A stretch of 25,256 bases of DNA, taken from positions 1-25,256 of the IMG/VR virus record IMGVR_UViG_3300041809_001779. One strand, written 5' to 3'. A model generated the notes under the pieces. The model worked only from the letters and a program-made list of their open reading frames with translations. It ran no database searches and was not told the origin of the DNA. The stretch's first letter is position 1, and each line of letters begins with the position of its first letter. Both the position numbers and the translations under genes were made by a program. Source of the stretch: a virus. Positions 6,687-13,905 of the stretch are shown piece by piece.

Positions 6687-9600
6687 CTAGCTGCTAAGCG
6701 CCTTTCCTGAATAGCGCGCAGTGTTGCGGTTCAGCTCAGTCTGGATCTGCATGGCGCCGCCACTCCGCAGCCAGCGGCTCACGTCGCGCTGGTCGATGGC
6801 GTGGACGTGCAGGTGAACGTGATTCTCTGACGACGCACCACCGCGGCCACCGGTCGAGCTGCCGCCTCCAGCGCTCAAATAGGTCGAAGCTGAGCCGGTC
6901 TCGCGCGGTGGAGCTCCGGGGGACAGTACGGGTGCGAGTGCCGACGTCAGATCTAGGCCGCGATTCATCGCTTCCAACCATGGAGCGTTCGTCGAGGCAG
7001 CAGCATCGTGCATCATGTACTCGCCCTCGCGCGCGTGGATGAAGCCTTCGCTGTCGCTGGTGGCCAGGTCGAGGAAGTCGTCAACCCACCCGCCGCCGTG
7101 GAACTGCGCAGCCGTGGTGGTCACGTTGTCGCGGCCGGCACGGCCTTCGCGGGTCACCTGGGCTTCCGCATTCGTGATCTCAGGAAGGATGGTGCTGTGG
7201 TAGTAGTCAGCCGCCCCCGAGCCCCACTGGGCCGTCTGCTTCTGGGCCTGGATCTGCAGGTTATTCATGCCCAGCATCGCCGTGTCATAGTCCTGGTACA
7301 TCAGCTGCTGCAGCGCAGGCTCAACCGTCATGGTGTTGTAGTGCCGCGCCTTCGAGCGACCGTGATCACCGATCAGGTCCGCTGTCAACCCGGCCGCGAA
7401 GCCTGCGATCGCGCCGATGGCCGTGCCGATGCCGGGCATGATCGCGGTGCCGATCTCAGCGCCGCCCAGCGCAGTCTCGCCCGCGCCCAGGAGCCCACTG
7501 CCGACGTTCTTGGAGTTCCATGCTGAAGACAGACCGCCCCAGGCGGTCATGCCACCGGTAGCGATCCCACTGATCTCGCCCAGCGCACTGCTGCCCGCGC
7601 TGGCGTTATCGTCTGACGCTGCACCGCTGCCATCCGGCACGGTGCCCATCACGCCAGCTGAATTCGTCGGCGCCTGGTTGATGTCGCTGGGCTGGAACGC
7701 TCCACTGGAATTCAGCAGCTGCCCACCATCGCTGCTTCCCGAAGAGGAGAAGAGCTTAGCGAAGCCCTGATATAGTCCCAGCGTCGAACTGATGGCCGAT
7801 CCGCCAGGAATCATGCTGAGCAGCTGCGGAGAAATCAGCGTCTGACTCAGCCCTCCGACGCCACCGCTGCCGCCCGCTCCGCCTGCGCCGGCGAGGTTGC
7901 CCCCGGCCGCCGTCGCAGACCCAGCGCCCGCTGCCTCTTCGCCGGCAGTCCATGGACCTGGAGCCACATCGTTCTCGTTGTCGCTCTCTGGAGTCCACCC
8001 TCCGGCCGGCGAAGGCATGCCTGCAGTCGCGCCGCCCGAAGTCCATCCGCTGAAGCCGCTGCCCCCCGCGGTGCCACCGCTGCGGTTGTAGAGCGCCGAC
8101 TCCCACATCGTGGCGGCCTGGGCGAGCGCTGCAGCCGAGCTGGCCAGCATCGTCCCTGAAGACGAGAGCGTGGATCCCGCGCTGATCAGCGTGGAGCTCG
8201 CACTGGTCAGTCCCGACTGATCGTGCGTGGCGCCATGCGCGCCGAATAGCTGCCCTAGCGCATGCTGCGGCGATCCTGTGCCCACCTGGTTCAGCCCGAA
8301 CATGGCGCCGAGGGCACCCTGCATCCGCGGATTGTTTTGCTCCGCCTGCTGCAGCCAGTTGGCCATGATGTCGAACATCACCTGCTTGGCCCGCTGCTGC
8401 ATGTACTTCGCAGGGTTGTCAAAGAAGGAGGCGAGCTGGCCCGCCAGGCGATCGCGTTCCTGCATGGTCGCGCGCTCCATCTCGGAATTGGCCACGTCCC
8501 ACGCGGCCTTCACTTGGCGAGCACCTTGCTCTTCGGTCACAACGTGCTGCTCAACGTCCTCGCGAATCTTCTGCAGCCGCTGCTGGTAGTCGTCCTGGAT
8601 TTTCTGCTGGGCCGCTTGCCAGGGAGGCAGCAGCGCGCGCGCGGCTTCAGCTTCGGTCTGCGCGATCTGGCGATCGATGTCGTCAGCCAGCTTTTGCCGC
8701 TCGCGCTCGGCGGCTTCCTCGATCGCGGTCTTCGCGTCCTGGTAGCCTTGCCACTTCGCCTGGTCCGCCCCATAGAACTCTGTGTACGCTCGCCCCAGCT
8801 CGGTCAGCGAGTTCTTCTCGCTCGCAGCCACGCGCGCCAGGCCAGCGGTCATCTGATCATTGGAGCGCTCTGTGATCTGCGCGATCTTCTCAGCGAACTG
8901 CTGCTGGGCTTCCACGATCTGCTGGTTGCCCATCTGCTGATAGGCCGCCGTACGCTTCTTCACTTCCTCGTCAGGCAAGCCGGCGTTGGCTGGGTTCTCG
9001 GTCAGCTCATTGATGCGCGACTGCGTCTCCGCCTGGATCTTGGGAACACCGGTGAGGCCAGCCTGGGTCGCCTGCTCCTGGATCTTCTTGGTCGCGTACT
9101 CTTCTTCCTCCAGGCGCATCATCTTCTGGTTGTGGAACTTCATGTCCAGGTCAGCAGTCTCTTTCAGATAGCCATGCCTGGAGATCTCGCCCTGGGCGTA
9201 CTTCCGGTTTAGCTGCTCGATCGCATCGCTGCGCTGGTGATCGTAAAGCGCTTCGCCCCGCATGCCAGCCTCAATAGCCGCGTTGCGCATCGCGATCTCC
9301 TCTTCGGTCTCCTTCCGCGCCAGGACGAGACGCTGGCCGGCAGCCTCCTGCCGCGCCGCATTGATAGCGGCGCCGCGCTGCTGCTCGAATGCGTGCGGGT
9401 CCGCGGTCTCAAGGGTCTCGCCACTCACATCCTTCCCCGCAGCCTTCATCGCCGCGATGCCATCGTTGTGGATCTTGACCAGGTTCTGCTCTTCCTCTTT
9501 CATGTGGTCATAGCGCTGATTGATCTCAGCGATGGTGTCCTTCTCGTGTGCGGAGGCATGCGCGTAACCCTGCGTGACCGCACTGTTGTAGGCCGCTTGC

Positions 9601-10379
9601 CCGCGCAATCGCTCCTCATCGAGCTGCTGCTGCGTCTGGCGCTTGTGCTCCGTCAGCTTGTCCTGCTTCTCCATCGCCTCAGCCTGGTTCTTGTCGTCTC
9701 TAGCAGTGAACGGACTCTCTCCACTTGGGCCGTTCAAATTTTCGAAGCCCGTGATGTCATAGACGGCATAGTTGTTGCGCTTCTGTTCGAGCACCGTAGC
9801 CTGCTCGGTGATGTCTTTCAGGACATCCCTGGCTTGCTCCAGCGAGGCCGTGTCGAACAGCTTCTGCTCTGCCGCCTGCCCAGCTTTCTCCTGGTACTCG
9901 TCGACGGCCTTGTCCAGGTCGAGCCATTTTTCATATAGCTCCTGGACGCCCTCGACGACTTGCTTACCGATCTCGACAGCGCCCATGGCAAGGAAGCCGC
10001 CCTCCATGGCGCCGATCGCGGTGATGACCGCAGGGCTCTCCGCCAGGAAGGATCGCATCGAGTAACCGAGATTGAGGCCAAACTCCCGGGCCGTGCCGGA
10101 TACCAGGCGCATCTTGCTGTGCATGTGCCCCAGCTGCTCGTTGGCAGGGGGAAGGTGGCCGTGAAAGGAACTCAGGGCCGCGGTGTTCGCCTCGATCGCA
10201 GAGCGCAGCGCGTTGAACTCAGAAGTCGCGGCGCTGCCAGCCGTGCCCAGCCCCTTCATCAGCTGCGTCGTCGAAGAGGCAGCGGTGCCAACGCCCAGGA
10301 TGCGCGTCTCCACCTGCTGCAGCACAGGGCCGCTCTCGTCGATGGTGCGAATGCTGATAGTGATCGAGTCGGCGTCCAT
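6687..10379 (-). CDS. Tape measure protein
   Basis: At 1230 residues this is the longest gene of the block and lies in the tape measure position between the tail-chaperone region and the distal tail genes. Residues about 160-650 are almost wholly charged, Gln/Glu/Arg/Ala-rich helix, as expected for the rod that sets tail length. A hydrophobic helical segment lies at about 105-145. A second, Gly/Ala-rich one (GTAIMPGIGTAIGAIAGFAA) lies near 1000. Between them is a Gly/Ser-rich linker from about 720 to 960. The C-terminus has HVHLHVHAID, common in tape measures. I see no lytic enzyme motif. As a rule of thumb of about 1.5 angstroms per residue, the tail would be near 180 nm, an estimate only. 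The start overlaps the upstream stop as TGATG. Confidence 0.93.
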   Translation of the reverse strand: MDADSITISIRTIDESGPVLQQVETRILGVGTAASSTTQLMKGLGTAGSAATSEFNALRSAIEANTAALSSFHGHLPPANEQLGHMHSKMRLVSGTAREFGLNLGYSMRSFLAESPAVITAIGAMEGGFLAMGAVEIGKQVVEGVQELYEKWLDLDKAVDEYQEKAGQAAEQKLFDTASLEQARDVLKDITEQATVLEQKRNNYAVYDITGFENLNGPSGESPFTARDDKNQAEAMEKQDKLTEHKRQTQQQLDEERLRGQAAYNSAVTQGYAHASAHEKDTIAEINQRYDHMKEEEQNLVKIHNDGIAAMKAAGKDVSGETLETADPHAFEQQRGAAINAARQEAAGQRLVLARKETEEEIAMRNAAIEAGMRGEALYDHQRSDAIEQLNRKYAQGEISRHGYLKETADLDMKFHNQKMMRLEEEEYATKKIQEQATQAGLTGVPKIQAETQSRINELTENPANAGLPDEEVKKRTAAYQQMGNQQIVEAQQQFAEKIAQITERSNDQMTAGLARVAASEKNSLTELGRAYTEFYGADQAKWQGYQDAKTAIEEAAERERQKLADDIDRQIAQTEAEAARALLPPWQAAQQKIQDDYQQRLQKIREDVEQHVVTEEQGARQVKAAWDVANSEMERATMQERDRLAGQLASFFDNPAKYMQQRAKQVMFDIMANWLQQAEQNNPRMQGALGAMFGLNQVGTGSPQHALGQLFGAHGATHDQSGLTSASSTLISAGSTLSSSGTMLASSAAALAQAATMWESALYNRSGGTAGGSGFSGWTSGGATAGMPSPAGGWTPESDNENDVAPGPWTAGEEAAGAGSATAAGGNLAGAGGAGGSGGVGGLSQTLISPQLLSMIPGGSAISSTLGLYQGFAKLFSSSGSSDGGQLLNSSGAFQPSDINQAPTNSAGVMGTVPDGSGAASDDNASAGSSALGEISGIATGGMTAWGGLSSAWNSKNVGSGLLGAGETALGGAEIGTAIMPGIGTAIGAIAGFAAGLTADLIGDHGRSKARHYNTMTVEPALQQLMYQDYDTAMLGMNNLQIQAQKQTAQWGSGAADYYHSTILPEITNAEAQVTREGRAGRDNVTTTAAQFHGGGWVDDFLDLATSDSEGFIHAREGEYMMHDAAASTNAPWLEAMNRGLDLTSALAPVLSPGAPPRETGSASTYLSAGGGSSTGGRGGASSENHVHLHVHAIDQRDVSRWLRSGGAMQIQTELNRNTARYSGKALSS

Positions 10380-10777
10380 CAGTTCCTCTTGAACTCTGCT
10401 CCACAGCTATGGCACTGCAAGGCGTCGCGCGTGTCCTGTCGCTCACCACACTGCCAGCACGGCGGGTGCTTACTTTCGAATTCATTGCGCGCCGCCTTCA
10501 GAAGGGCCAGGCCGTTCGCCTCGAAGGCTGTGGCATCTGGAAGCGATGCTCCCACTGCTTCCAGCCCAGCTGCAAGCCAGATCAGATAGTCGCCCAGCAA
10601 GTAATAAGCCGGACTCAGTTCGCGCTCGGGCATCTGCTGTACCAGGCGCTCGCGCGTAGCGTCGCTCGCCGAATCGAGATTCGATTGGATGCGATGAAAA
10701 GCCAGGCTCTCCTCCATCAGGTGAAGCAGAGCCTGCTTCAGCCCATCGCGGTCGCGCCCTGGATCGAATGACGACAA
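10379..10777 (-). CDS. Helical protein with C-terminal zinc ribbon
   Basis: The 132-residue product is helical over residues 1-100. It ends in a four-cysteine zinc knuckle: C107 and C110, then C122 and C125, in the pattern CWQC...CHSCG. The start is TTG at 10777: GGAGG stands 9 nt upstream, a strong ribosome site, and no ATG is available before codon 21. The gene lies directly before the tape measure, where siphophages usually encode the second tail-assembly chaperone. Its frame is +1 relative to the preceding gene and stays open about 14 codons into it. A programmed frameshift is therefore possible, though the separate ribosome site argues for normal initiation. A zinc ribbon is not typical of tail chaperones, so the function is uncertain. 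Confidence 0.75.
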   Translation of the reverse strand: MSSFDPGRDRDGLKQALLHLMEESLAFHRIQSNLDSASDATRERLVQQMPERELSPAYYLLGDYLIWLAAGLEAVGASLPDATAFEANGLALLKAARNEFESKHPPCWQCGERQDTRDALQCHSCGAEFKRN

Positions 10778-10781
10778 GTCG

Positions 10782-11543
10782 CTAGACCTCCGCTTGCCCG
10801 AATAGTTGCCGGGTGGCGATCACCTTGTGGTGCGCGTCCATGTACTGCACGATGTGCCCCGGCGCGCTCAGGTCATCGTCGCCATAGCAGTAGCCTTCGA
10901 CGCCCTGGATGAGCTCATCGTAGATTTTGATCAGGGTGGGCTGCGAGCCCATCCAGACCGTCTTGCCAGTACGCGATCCGCCGATGACCTTGGAGCGGCC
11001 GCTGTCGCGCCGATACTTCCGCTCGTGGTCGAAGCTGGGCTCTTTGAACTTGTGCACCAGCCGGGGATAGCGCTCCATGTTGCCCTTGTCGTCGGCGTTC
11101 CACAGCGATTCGATCTCGACACTGCGATCGCCGCCCAGGCAAACCACTTCGCCATCCTCGGTGGAGGGCGCCGCGCTGGTCAGCACCGTGCCGATCGCCA
11201 TGCGATGCCCCATGGGAATCTTCTGTTTCCAGCCTTCCAGCGATGAGACTGTCTGATCGCCTGGAGTTTTGTAGCCCCAGGCCGAGATGAGTAGATCTTC
11301 GACCAGCGACAACAGGGCGCTCCCAGCGTCGATGGTGTTGAACTGCTCGCGGCCGCGGGTCTCTGAGCTTGACTCAATGCTCTGGAAGTATGTCAGCCAG
11401 CGGTCGCCGGTCACGGGCTTCAACAAGAAGCGGTAGAGCACTGCACGGTCGCGAATGGCAATGTGCCGCTCACTTGCGAGGTCGAGCAACGGCAGGGGCG
11501 GATCGTTTATCGGCAAAGTCCTGAGCAGTTTGTGGGTGTCCAT
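10782..11543 (-). CDS. Putative tail-assembly protein, 253 residues
   Basis: I do not recognise this family. The gene lies between the tail tube (with the Acb2-like gene in between) and the zinc-ribbon gene plus tape measure, the place of tail-assembly chaperones. The product is mixed alpha/beta with a helical middle (residues about 70-90, DAGSALLSLVEDLLISAWG). The C-terminal half is conserved-looking and charged, with FDHERKYRRDSGRSK at 171-185. Residues 188-195, GGSRTGKT, fit the P-loop pattern G-x4-G-K-T and are preceded by a short hydrophobic strand. No Walker B motif is evident, so nucleotide binding is unproven. GAGAAGG stands just before the ATG. Stop and next start are separated by 4 nt. 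Confidence 0.7.
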   Translation of the reverse strand: MDTHKLLRTLPINDPPLPLLDLASERHIAIRDRAVLYRFLLKPVTGDRWLTYFQSIESSSETRGREQFNTIDAGSALLSLVEDLLISAWGYKTPGDQTVSSLEGWKQKIPMGHRMAIGTVLTSAAPSTEDGEVVCLGGDRSVEIESLWNADDKGNMERYPRLVHKFKEPSFDHERKYRRDSGRSKVIGGSRTGKTVWMGSQPTLIKIYDELIQGVEGYCYGDDDLSAPGHIVQYMDAHHKVIATRQLFGQAEV

Positions 11544-11578
11544 AGTCCTTCTCTCTGTGTTTGGATTTTTTTGCCGCG

Positions 11579-11595
11579 CAGAGTGAGGAACTCTG
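11579..11595 (-). promoter_or_regulatory. Small stem-loop upstream of the 253-residue tail gene
   Basis: Perfect 6-bp arms CAGAGT and ACTCTG enclose a 5-nt loop. No T-run follows on either strand, so it does not look like a simple terminator. It lies about 36 nt before the next start codon and may shape the leader of that cistron. Confidence 0.45.
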
Positions 11596-11633
11596 TTACT
11601 GATGGGCGAGCCGAAGTTGATGGCCCAGCCCGG

Positions 11634-11659
11634 CCGCGCTGAGTAGTTGATCAGCGCGG
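11634..11659 (-). promoter_or_regulatory. Strong GC-rich hairpin just after the Acb2-like gene
   Basis: Perfect 9-bp arms CCGCGCTGA and TCAGCGCGG flank an 8-nt loop, starting 10 nt past the stop codon of the Acb2-like gene. The T-run of an intrinsic terminator is missing. It may be an mRNA 3'-end stabiliser, a processing site or a partial terminator. Confidence 0.65.
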
Positions 11660-11669
11660 GTTGCCGCCG

Positions 11670-11876
11670 CTAAAGTTTGCCGCCGAGCGCGATCGCCGCG
11701 TTCGCCGTCATCACCGCATCGCGCACATGCCGCACCGCGGTGGTCTGGTCAGGGCAAGGCGGTGTCAGCTCCACGATGGTCTCCGCGAAGGCAAGCGCTG
11801 CCGCGCGGAGCTTCTCGTATTTGACCACCTGCTCCGGCGTCGGAGGATGGTGGCGGAAGATCTCTTTCAGGTCCAT
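11670..11876 (-). CDS. acb2: Acb2/Tad1-family protein, candidate anti-CBASS cyclic-nucleotide sponge
   Basis: The 68-residue product matches the pattern I know for Acb2/Tad1-domain proteins (T4 Vs.4 relatives). A short N-terminal segment ends in F-R-H-H-P-P-T-P-E-Q (residues 7-16). Helix K-Y-E-K-L-R-A-A-A (19-27) follows, then a Pro/Cys/Asp turn (39-43). The last helix is T-A-V-R-H-V-R-D-A-V-M-T-A-N-A-A-I-A (46-63), with the family's characteristic ANAAIA end. Members of this family form oligomers that sequester cyclic oligonucleotide signals made by CBASS (and related) immune systems. The start chosen is ATG 11876, 9 nt after GAGGTG; ATG 11885 and GTG 11888 are alternatives. The gene has no structural role that I can see and is bracketed by inverted repeats, so it looks like an accessory gene inside the tail operon. 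Which nucleotides it binds cannot be told here. Confidence 0.8.
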   Translation of the reverse strand: MDLKEIFRHHPPTPEQVVKYEKLRAAALAFAETIVELTPPCPDQTTAVRHVRDAVMTANAAIALGGKL

Positions 11877-11894
11877 CTGAAACATCACCTCTGA

Positions 11895-11920
11895 AATATA
11901 TGTCTAGAGAAACATATATT
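11895..11920. promoter_or_regulatory. Perfect AT-rich inverted repeat before the Acb2-like gene
   Basis: Arms AATATATGT and ACATATATT (9 bp, perfect) flank the 8-nt spacer CTAGAGAA in the 57-bp gap between tail tube stop and Acb2-like start. The site is strikingly AT-rich for this sequence. It could be an operator for a dimeric repressor or an RNA hairpin just ahead of the ribosome site. I find no convincing -35/-10 pair at normal spacing. Confidence 0.65.
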
Positions 11921-11933
11921 CTGGAGTCATACA

Positions 11934-12941
11934 TTACACGGCCGTCAGGTACGCCGCCACGCTATTGGTGACGGAGGCAGTCGCCACGCCCGCGCCACCG
12001 ATGTTGTACATGCAGGTCTCGTCGGCCGAGATCTTCCAGATGATCATGTTCTCCTCGGCGCCGATCTGCACTGCCTTCAGCTTGAATGCCGGGAAGTTCA
12101 CGTCCATCTCAGCCGCAGCACCGGAGTTGGTGCTCAGGTCCAGGAATGAAAGTGTATCGTTCTCGATCAGCGTCAGGATGTCGTCGGTCGACTGCGCCGC
12201 GATTACCAGGTCGAAGCTGATCTTGCGCAGCCCCAGCCGCATGCCGTAGCCATAGAGACCATTCCCTGGCCCAGTGTGGCTCACCGCACCCGTGGAGAAC
12301 TTCACGCTGCCGGAGCGTACCCGGCTACTGATAACCGCTCCGCTGCCCACCGGCCCCAGCGTGACGGTCGTGTCGGAGTTCAGCAAATACGTCGGTTGCG
12401 CCACCGCCGGCAGGCTGGCGATCGCACCATCCGTCCAGTGCCCGCAGCCGGCCATCATGATGTCGATCTTGATGGCGCTCTTCTGCGCATAGCTCATCGT
12501 GAACTCGGTGATGGCCATGTCCTGGTACTTGGTTTTGATGGCGGCGGTGTCTTCGACGTAGACGTTCGTCATCATCGCCTTCGTGGTCGTCTCTTCGATG
12601 GTGAAGTCGTGCACATAGGGACCGCTCCCGGTCACCGTGTCCGTTCCCCAGGCGAAGGCGAACATCCAGCCCAGGGTGAAGCCCTCGGCCTCCATGCCTT
12701 TCAGCTCGCCCTTGGTATCCCACAGCGTCTCTTGGCCCTCGGTCGCGAATTCAGTCCCCTTGCCGGCCTGGTCCTTGTCGCTGCGCCGGCTGGGAATGCG
12801 CTCCCAGACCGAGGTGCCGTCAAAGCGCTGCCGCTGAGTGAACTTGTTGTCAGCGAAGAGATCGTTGGAACTGGCCTGGCTGTTGATGCTCAGACACACA
12901 TTCCGGGCTGTTCGTTTCTGGGATTCAAATAGGACGGCCAT
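11934..12941 (-). CDS. Major tail tube protein
   Basis: The 335-residue protein has the composition and order of a siphophage tail tube subunit: long beta-strand stretches, few cysteines, acidic loops. Examples are LKGMEAEGFTLGWMFAFAWG, VHDFTIEETTTKAMMTNVYVED, RSGSVKFSTGAVSH and MRLGLRKISFDLVIAAQS. Similar long tube proteins (about 300-350 residues) exist in phages whose tails lack a sheath. The start overlaps the upstream stop as TAATG, with GAGGAG 8 nt before. It follows the head-completion genes and precedes the tape measure region, the usual place. No sheath gene lies before it, unlike Mu. A tail-tube-like minor protein is a remote alternative. Confidence 0.82.
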   Translation of the reverse strand: MAVLFESQKRTARNVCLSINSQASSNDLFADNKFTQRQRFDGTSVWERIPSRRSDKDQAGKGTEFATEGQETLWDTKGELKGMEAEGFTLGWMFAFAWGTDTVTGSGPYVHDFTIEETTTKAMMTNVYVEDTAAIKTKYQDMAITEFTMSYAQKSAIKIDIMMAGCGHWTDGAIASLPAVAQPTYLLNSDTTVTLGPVGSGAVISSRVRSGSVKFSTGAVSHTGPGNGLYGYGMRLGLRKISFDLVIAAQSTDDILTLIENDTLSFLDLSTNSGAAAEMDVNFPAFKLKAVQIGAEENMIIWKISADETCMYNIGGAGVATASVTNSVAAYLTAV

Positions 12942-13306
12942 TATTTCTTCTCCTCAGCAGCCGCCGCGGTGGATGCGAAGCCCGAATCGGGTGCACCGGC
13001 CGCGGGAGGCCAGATCTTTCCAGGACGATTGGTAGCAGTATCCGGGGCGGCAGGCTTCGCCGGAGCTGCAGTAGCTGGAGCCACAACGGCAGCAGGAGCG
13101 CCAGAGGGCACGACCTCAAAGATCGGCTGGCCGTTGTACTTCATCGGAGCCACGCTCGCCCACTCGAAGCGCGTGAGGCGCAATGGCATCCCAACCTCAA
13201 ACCTCAAATCGGTCGCGGCAAACCGCACGCGAATATACTTGCCGGCGCCTGCCTTCTCTACGCCTGCCGCGGTCAACGCCACCTGCACAAAGTCTTCGCC
13301 TGCCAT
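12941..13306 (-). CDS. Small protein with Ala/Pro-rich tail, Mu gp38 position
   Basis: The first 66 residues look folded: strands FVQVALTAAG, KYIRVRFAATDLRFE and MPLRLTRFEWASV. From about residue 68 the chain is Ala/Pro/Thr-rich and probably disordered (PAAVVAPATAAPAKPAAP). It ends AAAAEEKK. I cannot name a family. In Mu the corresponding place, between gp37 and the tail genes, holds a small gp38 protein, so this may be its counterpart or a neck/tail-completion accessory. GAGG stands 7 nt before the ATG, which is 2 nt from the upstream stop. Confidence 0.7.
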   Translation of the reverse strand: MAGEDFVQVALTAAGVEKAGAGKYIRVRFAATDLRFEVGMPLRLTRFEWASVAPMKYNGQPIFEVVPSGAPAAVVAPATAAPAKPAAPDTATNRPGKIWPPAAGAPDSGFASTAAAAEEKK

Positions 13307-13308
13307 CT

Positions 13309-13800
13309 TCAGTCCTCACTTCCAGGGACGCCGGCAAATAGGCCTGGGAATTGCGCGATGCCTGGCACTTCAACGACCAGGATGTAGACCATGCCCACGA
13401 TGTCCTGAGGAAACGGAAAGTCCTTCCGCAGAATGATGGGCTCGCTATTCTTGCCGTCATCACTCAACACGATGCGCGCGCCAGCGACGATCGGCTTCAC
13501 CCGGTCCAGCAGCCGCTTCGAGGCTTCGCGCTGGTCCTCAGCGCTGCGCAGGTCTTCCTCCACGCACCAGATCTCGACCATCGGGGCGTAGTCATAGTTG
13601 CAGTGCGTGTTGTCATGCAGCCGCGTGTAGTCGCCGCCCACATAGCGAGTGCGCACGCACGGCGGCCGGAAGATCAACTGACCTTCCTCGTTGATGTCCT
13701 TCAATCCCAGGGAGGCGACATCGATGCCCGAACCCAGTGCTGCCGACAGCAGGTTCTTCACCGAGCTTTCGATATCGGCGCTGAGCATCTGGGACGGCAT
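13309..13800 (-). CDS. Mu gp37-like (DUF1834-type) tail completion protein
   Basis: The 163-residue product fits the gp37/DUF1834 family in length, place and pattern: an N-terminal helix (SADIESSVKNLLSAAL), a strand-rich core with PMVEIWCVEEDLRSAEDQREASKRLLDRV and a hydrophobic beta end, PQDIVGMVYILVVEV. Such proteins act at the head-tail joint or as tail terminators. The ATG directly follows the stop of the 34-codon microgene (TAG then ATG), so it probably depends on coupled translation. Annotation by family is a judgment from pattern and synteny. Confidence 0.72.
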   Translation of the reverse strand: MPSQMLSADIESSVKNLLSAALGSGIDVASLGLKDINEEGQLIFRPPCVRTRYVGGDYTRLHDNTHCNYDYAPMVEIWCVEEDLRSAEDQREASKRLLDRVKPIVAGARIVLSDDGKNSEPIILRKDFPFPQDIVGMVYILVVEVPGIAQFPGLFAGVPGSED

Positions 13801-13905
13801 CTATCTCTTCTTCCCTCCGCACTTCTTCACGAGAAACTCACGCATGCGCTGCTTGTCGGACTTCGCTGGCCGCTGCGGCCAGATTGCATAGCCATTGGTC
13901 CCCAT
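13801..13905 (-). CDS. Basic microprotein of 34 residues between gpG-like and gp37-like genes
   Basis: The gap between two structural genes is filled exactly by an open frame. Its ATG (13905) overlaps the gpG-like TGA as TGATG, and its TAG (13801-13803) is followed directly by the gp37-like ATG. The product starts MGTNGYAIWPQRPAKSDKQR and ends in the basic KKCGGKKR, with 10 Lys/Arg in 34 residues. This double coupling is how neighbouring true genes are joined. Function is unknown; a small DNA- or RNA-contacting head-completion peptide is only a guess. The alternative is a translated spacer that keeps ribosomes moving to gp37. Confidence 0.6.
   Translation of the reverse strand: MGTNGYAIWPQRPAKSDKQRMREFLVKKCGGKKR

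Larger units (their letters stand above)
11544..11669. other. Intercistronic region between the Acb2-like gene and the next tail gene
   Basis: This 126-bp gap holds no gene I can support. It contains two inverted repeats, each listed separately, and on the minus strand a run of seven A (about 11564-11570) followed by GAGAAGG, the ribosome site of the gene starting at 11543. It is one of the longest gaps in an otherwise nearly gapless operon. Confidence 0.6.

Noticed and set aside
8262-9212. 316-codon plus-strand open frame opposite the tape measure gene
   Set aside because: The Leu/Arg/His-rich protein is the usual mirror of a Gln/Glu/Lys-rich coiled coil in GC-rich DNA; the minus-strand gene is certain.
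11579-11659. The stems after the Acb2-like gene as classic intrinsic terminators
   Set aside because: No T-run follows on the minus strand; the nearby homopolymer is A in that direction.
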